Below are positions 59,151 to 64,000 of a stretch of 64,000 nt of DNA, piece by piece. The notes under the pieces were generated by a model. That model did not search any database. It saw only the letters and a list, made by a program, of their open reading frames with translations, and had not been told where the DNA came from. The position numbers and the translations under genes were made by a program. The stretch is from Rostrohypoxylon terebratum. Taxonomy: Eukaryota > Ascomycota > Sordariomycetes > Xylariales > Hypoxylaceae. Location of the stretch: the NCBI GenBank assembly GCA_022497145.1, contig MU385855.1, positions 806,001 through 870,000 of the forward strand, read 5' to 3'. Positions within the stretch are counted from its first letter, which is position 1. Each line of letters begins with the position of its first letter.

Positions 59151-60444
59151 GGTTAAACTATGATTCAGGCTCATTCATATAAGGGAGATGGACCAAAGTA
59201 AGCAAACTTCCAAAATTACAATCATCTCTATATATGCCCGATTCTGTTCGATATCTCAACTTGGATGAGTGCGGGGGTCGACTGGTTCTCGACTCTCGTA
59301 TACTACCCGACGACACAGCATTTCGCTTTTTTTCTTTTCTTCTCGATCCTCAGCAGGAGGGCGTCGGTGGCTTCGGCGGCAGACGTGGATCTGCAGCATT
59401 CTACGACGGCCCAGCTCTCAACTGACATATTAAGAGTGCGCCACTGGACCATAGGTGCCGAAATACGGTATAGATCCTGCGATAATGAGGGCTGGGACAT
59501 CCTACAACAGCCAATGATTGGAAGGGTACACAACGTTGCTTTTGAAACTGGTGACTACATGGCTAGTCCTATGCTTGCTTAGAGAGGAGACGGGAGGGAG
59601 GGTAGTGTGTATACCTAGCTAATGTTCCACTCGGTAAGAATATATGAAGATTAATTGATGCAGGTGGTGTCTACTAGCTGCTGAAAAAGCTAGTAAGCGG
59701 TAATCAGTGGTAATCAGGGGTGATCGGTGGTGATCAGTGGTAATCAGTGGAATTACGTCGCCTATGATTGGCCAGTAGTATTCCTCAGGCTCCATCACCA
59801 AAGCAGTCATCGACAGGGTCTCTACATACGAGTAGGTATGTACACTCACGTTACACGACTTTATATTGATGTGTGCATTCATATAAAACCCGCTCAGATA
59901 AGTGAAAGTGGCTTGTCCTATAGGAGCTGGAGCGGCTGCCGAGGAGCTAAGGTCGCCGTCCCCGAGGGAAACCTGACGGATAAGGACCTGGCGCTGCGGC
60001 TCCGTGCTTACCTAGTTACATATCGGAAGCTTTTGTGGAAGTCCAACTGAGATTGAGTGATGCGTGGCTGCCTGAGCTACCAGACGGGAAATGATTTTTT
60101 GTGACATACAGCTTGACTCTAATATTGCTTTTCTCTATTAGTGGGGGGCCGGTGTAGCATATCTGTATATCGATGCTGATCCGAGAACAGTAGTACTAAC
60201 GATCACGAGGAATAAGCAAAGTGAAATCATTGGCGGGAAAGTCGGCTCGGTGAGATCGATGTGAAGGAGGAAATATCGAGAGTACTCAGATGAAGGGTGG
60301 GCGGGGGTTGATAATCTGTAGCACAATTGATAAATGTAGTTGTGAAGTCTTTAAGAGGGCATATCCATACTTGACCACAGAAGCGTCCGTCTTGAATGTC
60401 CAAAGTGTTCTTCTCAATTGTAGTGCATACCTCGAACCGCCAAG
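59151..60444. promoter_or_regulatory. Divergent intergenic region Ppo/DUF2235 (1.3 kb)
   Basis: Contains the TAATCAGTGG decamer array at 59701-59750. No supported gene; the open frame at 59265-59582 lacks features. Confidence 0.45.
59701..59750. repeat. Decamer tandem array, five copies of TAATCAGTGG-like unit
   Basis: Five consecutive in-register units: TAATCAGTGG, TAATCAGGGG, TGATCGGTGG, TGATCAGTGG, TAATCAGTGG. Several contain TGATCA/AATCA cores. Confidence 0.9.
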
Positions 60445-62498
60445 ATGCCTTCTGCTACTACTAGCTTTCTTCATGGTGAGGACGTTGAACCTGGAACTCA
60501 GCACTTGGAGAACGGTACTACCGCTGGTACTACCGCTTCTGACAATTCGAATGGTGGCCGGATACCCAAGAAACTCGTTCTCTGTTTCGACGGCACCGGA
60601 AATTCGTTTACCGGATCGAACGCAGATACCAACGTAGTCAAGATCTTAAGTGCCCTGGATCGTAACGATCCTCACCAATTTCATTATTATCAAAGTGCGT
60701 ATTTTTCCTATCGTCGGATGAGCCGCTTCTCATAGTTTCAATAGCTGGTATTGGTACGTACGATGCCAACGATACTTCGGTCAACAAGTCATGGTTTGGC
60801 GAGCTGCGAAGCTCCATCTCACAGACCATTGACCAAGGAATTGGCACAACATTCGATGTGCATGTGATGGCCGGATATCGATTTCTGATGCGTTACTATG
60901 ATCCTGTAAGCAGTCTCTATGATGTGACGCATCTGCCGCTAACACTATACGAAGGGCGATAAAATTTACATGTTTGGGTTCAGGTGAGTATCGAGAGGTC
61001 TCTACTTCCTTTCATCGTCGATTGTTCAATCAGTGTTGAGGTGCTTATCGGCACTACCGCAGAATTTTTCCGAATAAATACATTCTAATCTATTGTGTAA
61101 TGTAGTCGTGGCGCTTTCACGGCCAAATTCCTGGCACGAATGATCAATACCGTCGGGCTGCTCTGCAAGGGTAACGAGGAAATGGTGCTATTTGCCTACA
61201 GGCTTTATCAGCGTTACCTAGCAGGCGAAACAAATAATTTCCAGAAGGGGATCATGACAGCTAGCACAACCGGGGGCGAGTCGGAGCCATTGCTGAACGA
61301 TATGGACCCAGGAGACGACAGGGATGACGCAGACAATGAGAGCCACCACCACAAGCATCACAAACACAAGCACCAGATGGCGCGTGACGAGATCACTGCC
61401 TTCAGCAATACATTCTGCCGAAAAGAACATACAATGCATTGCGGGAAGCTTGAAGAAAGTAATATCAAGGTGTACTTCCTCGGTATCTGGGATTGCGTCA
61501 ACTCGGTGGCGATCTTAGAGCGTAAGACGCCGGTACCGGTGCCGGTGAGAGGTACTGCGCAATTCGTTCGGCATGCTGTCGCTGTTGATGAGCGTCGTGT
61601 CAAGTTCAAGGCAGCACTTCTCGCTCAGGATATCCGCATCTCGGATCATAACCATGAGGATATTAAGGAGGTCTGGTTTCCGGGTTGTCATGGGGATGTC
61701 GGTGGCGGTTGGCCCGCTACTGTTGGCCACCCGCTCGACAACAATGAGCATATGACCATATGGCAACGTATTAAAAACTTCTGGACGACCCGAAAGGCGA
61801 AAGAGCCTAGCAGTGACGTTTCGAAAGATCCCTTCCAGATGAGCGACATTCCACTGGCGTGGATGATACGAGAGCTTGAGCTGGTAGGTGAAAAAGACCC
61901 TCCCGCGGCAGTCAAATGGGCTGAGGGCGTCAACGGGTTCAAGAAACGGTTCAGCAAACAGAAAAACAAGGAACAGGCACTAAGGGGGTTTATGCATGAT
62001 TCGCTGCGATTCGGCTATGGTACGGGCTTCTTCGGCGTACTGCTTTGGAAGTTGATGGGTAAGCATATTTCGACCAAACGGTTTCGCTTGTCGATTCTGC
62101 AGGTCCCGGCGATGCCAATAATCATGCTAATAATTGATGCAGAATGGATACCGTTAATCACTCGATGGGAGCTTGACCACGAACGAAACGAGTGGCTCAA
62201 CGTCCGATTTCCCCTCAACAAGGGTAGCACGCGTGATATTCCACACGACGTCGTCCTACACGAATCGTTGCTTTGGCGTTTGAAGAATGACCCCACTTAT
62301 CGACCGAAGAACAATCACGGCGGATCGCTGCCGCCGTGCTTGAAACACGATATCAAGGTTGAGCTTATTGACGACCAGCCGCAGAAGTTGACGGACATCG
62401 ATGCTGGAATCAATGCCTTCGAAAGCTCCAAAGGCCACGATCACGATTTCCTGCACCACAAGACATATAGGCTCCTAAAATCGGACGATGCCGATTGA
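60445..62498 (+). CDS. DUF2235 alpha/beta hydrolase (Tle1-like lipase fold)
   Basis: Predicted 610 aa, exons 60445-60694, 60745-60905, 60955-60983 and 61106-62498. The third exon is only 29 nt. The start of the domain is [12 protein letters not shown], a family hallmark. The nucleophile elbow GFSRG places Ser at about 147, and its codon is itself split AG^T by intron 60984-61105. [13 protein letters not shown] supplies another family signature with a catalytic Asp or His candidate. DUF2235 proteins are predicted lipases or phospholipases, related to bacterial type VI effectors of the Tle1 group. A His/Lys-rich insert (about aa 215-235) is unusual. No signal peptide is seen, so it is probably intracellular. 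It is divergent from the Ppo gene. Confidence 0.85.
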
Positions 62499-63522
62499 GT
62501 CCGGTCGAATCTGGCGAATGGAGTGAAGGGATGATGGTGTAGAGTGGCGCTGCCGGACTGAAGAAACATGAACATGTGAAGAAATAATATCTCACAAAAT
62601 AATAATTTATCGATAATCGTGGAGCTAATATCAGAATACTTAAGTTTATTTGAGCTATCCTTACCTTTTACAGTTAAATAGGTCTCACAAGGTATAAGAT
62701 GTAACTTCCCATCTGTATCCATTGTAGGACAATGACGTAATGGCTCATTGACAGAATAATGAATCGACAATGGGAGGAGCAACACAATGAGAATTCGTAT
62801 TACTTTAGTACCTCAGTGCTGTCTACTTGTGCCTAGGCTTATAAGTTATTAGAACTTGGAACTTACAAGGGATTGTAATATTCCAAATCCTTACAATCCC
62901 TACCAATTCTACCAATTTCCTCTCATGTCTTACCTTGCATCCATCGATATGTACTTGCCTACCTAGTAGCCAGCCTGCTTCGACTGGAAACGTTGAACTA
63001 TTATTCTAATAAGTTGGTTGGGTCCATTGAATTGAAAAAGAAAAAGAAAAATCATTACCTTCTTTCCTACATCAAATACGGACCATTCTCCAATGTCCTA
63101 ATAGGTATCGAGTATATCAGATCATCGTCGTGTAAATAAGCTAGCGACGCTTAAGCCTTAGGACCTTAGGTGGTTCATAGACCTATTTATCTCGATCATA
63201 ACTACATCATTCCACCTACAGACCCGGGACTGCCCAGGTGCAGTACCATATCTACTTTGATCCCGACTCCCGAGTCTTCCTCATCCCTCTCACCTTGAAC
63301 TCACCTTACTCTTACTCTTACTATACCTTATACCTTATACCTTATACCTTATACCTTATACCTTATACCTTATACCTTATACCTTATACCTTATACCTTA
63401 TACCTTATACCTTATATACCTAGCCATACCGTGGACCTTACATGCCTTATCCAATCAATCATTAAACCACTCCCAGATCTTGACCTTTTAGTTACATCCG
63501 CCTCCACTCAATAGTCACGTTC
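62499..63522. other. Intergenic between the DUF2235 gene and the Eis1-like gene
   Basis: Contains 13 units of the 7-bp ATACCTT repeat (63323-63413). No other feature recognised. Confidence 0.55.
63323..63413. repeat. ATACCTT heptamer microsatellite, 13 perfect copies
   Basis: Thirteen uninterrupted ATACCTT units, then the register breaks at 63417. It lies about 110 bp upstream of the Eis1-like start, so it may sit in the promoter or leader. Confidence 0.95.
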
Positions 63523-64000
63523 ATGCCGATCTTTTCAACCGACAAGGGTTCTTCAATACGGCGCATACACGTACCGATTGAAGCTGAAATTCTCACCGTT
63601 CCCAGCCACTGGACATGGACCCAGCCAATGACACACAAACACAGGGAAGTCTGGAACGACAGTTACATGATGACGACACTAAGCCGACAGGTAAGCTTCT
63701 CGTCGCAATGCTTAGAAGTCTTCTTATTATTATTATCATTATCATATCTATCTATTATGACATAATTCTTAACATGAGCAATTTTCTCTCGCGATTTTCT
63801 TATTATCCCGAATTAACAGTTGGTTTCTTTGTCAGTCCACTCCGGAAAGCTCATTTATGCAAATCCTCGAGACCTTCCGAGCTTTCCGTCTATTGGCCTC
63901 TTAGAAAAAGGATCCGCAGCAAGCGCAGCTGCTGCGTTAGGCTGGACCACCAATACCTCCCCAGAGCTGTGGAGGCCGGACAAGTCCGCTCCAGCTTCCA
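63523..64000 (+). CDS. Eisosome protein Eis1-like, 5' part, cut by window end
   Basis: Incomplete. A first exon of 56 codons (63523-63690, MPIFSTDKGSSIRRIHV) joins a second at 63820 through intron 63691-63819 (GTAAGC..CAG). Exon 2 reads LVSLSVHSGKLIYANPRDLP then SFPSIGLLEKGSAAS, AAAALGWTTNTSPELWRPDK. PRDLPSFPSIG followed by GW and W-PDK matches the N-terminal block of fungal Eis1, a scaffold of plasma-membrane eisosomes. Only 60 residues of it are visible and the rest lies outside the window. The first exon lacks family features, so the true start may be elsewhere, for example in an upstream exon. Confidence 0.5.

Noticed and set aside
63238..63423. Frame encoding repeated LIPYTLY units
   Set aside because: It is just the translation of the ATACCTT microsatellite.

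Overview
This window comes from the nuclear genome of a filamentous ascomycete (Pezizomycotina, probably Sordariomycetes; the class is a weak inference). Most genes are split by short 48-150 nt introns with fungal donors (GTAAGT, GTATGT, GTGAGT), CTAAC/CTGAC-like branch sites and CAG/TAG acceptors. Genes lie on both strands with no operons. The products are typical of this group, for example a 162-residue tropomyosin, an INO80 subunit Ies1, a Set1 methyltransferase, a Big1 protein and a Ppo-type fatty-acid oxygenase. I saw no tRNA, rRNA, CRISPR array, intact transposon or virus-derived gene.

Layout from left to right: IES1 (+); YOR1-type ABC transporter (+); Csi2-like membrane protein (-); FCF1 (+) facing SET1 (-); securin (-); tropomyosin (+) facing RRP17 (-); BIG1 (+) facing TRM112 (-); ER cyclophilin B (-), divergent from mitochondrial ribosomal protein SWS2 (+); membrane dipeptidase (-); RGD2 F-BAR/RhoGAP (+) facing AP-3 delta APL5 (-), which is divergent from EMC2 (+); a long low-complexity gap; a coiled-coil/ubiquitin-like protein (+) facing COQ10 (-); TRM140 (+) facing a tyrosine phosphatase (-); a Ppo/linoleate diol synthase (-), divergent from a DUF2235 hydrolase (+); and the start of an eisosome Eis1-like gene (+) cut by the window edge. 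All exon boundaries were worked out by hand from splice signals, reading frame and recalled family conservation.

The genes are mostly housekeeping: chromatin, ribosome biogenesis (FCF1, RRP17, TRM112), secretory pathway (EMC2, BIG1, cyclophilin, AP-3), mitochondria (COQ10, SWS2) and mitosis (securin). The Ppo oxygenase, ABC transporter, dipeptidase and DUF2235 hydrolase are the more accessory genes. No single gene cluster or new multi-gene system is evident.

The most interesting signals are in introns and gene starts. There is a C/D-box snoRNA in the TRM140 intron with two guides matching conserved large-subunit rRNA. The AP-3 delta start codon is split by an intron (AT^G). Retention of the last cyclophilin intron would swap a membrane anchor for a C-terminal HVEL. 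A perfect 16-bp inverted repeat encloses a SET1 3' splice site. RRP17 has a GC-AG intron. A 15-nt CCTAGGT element is dispersed through intergenic DNA and two introns of one gene.
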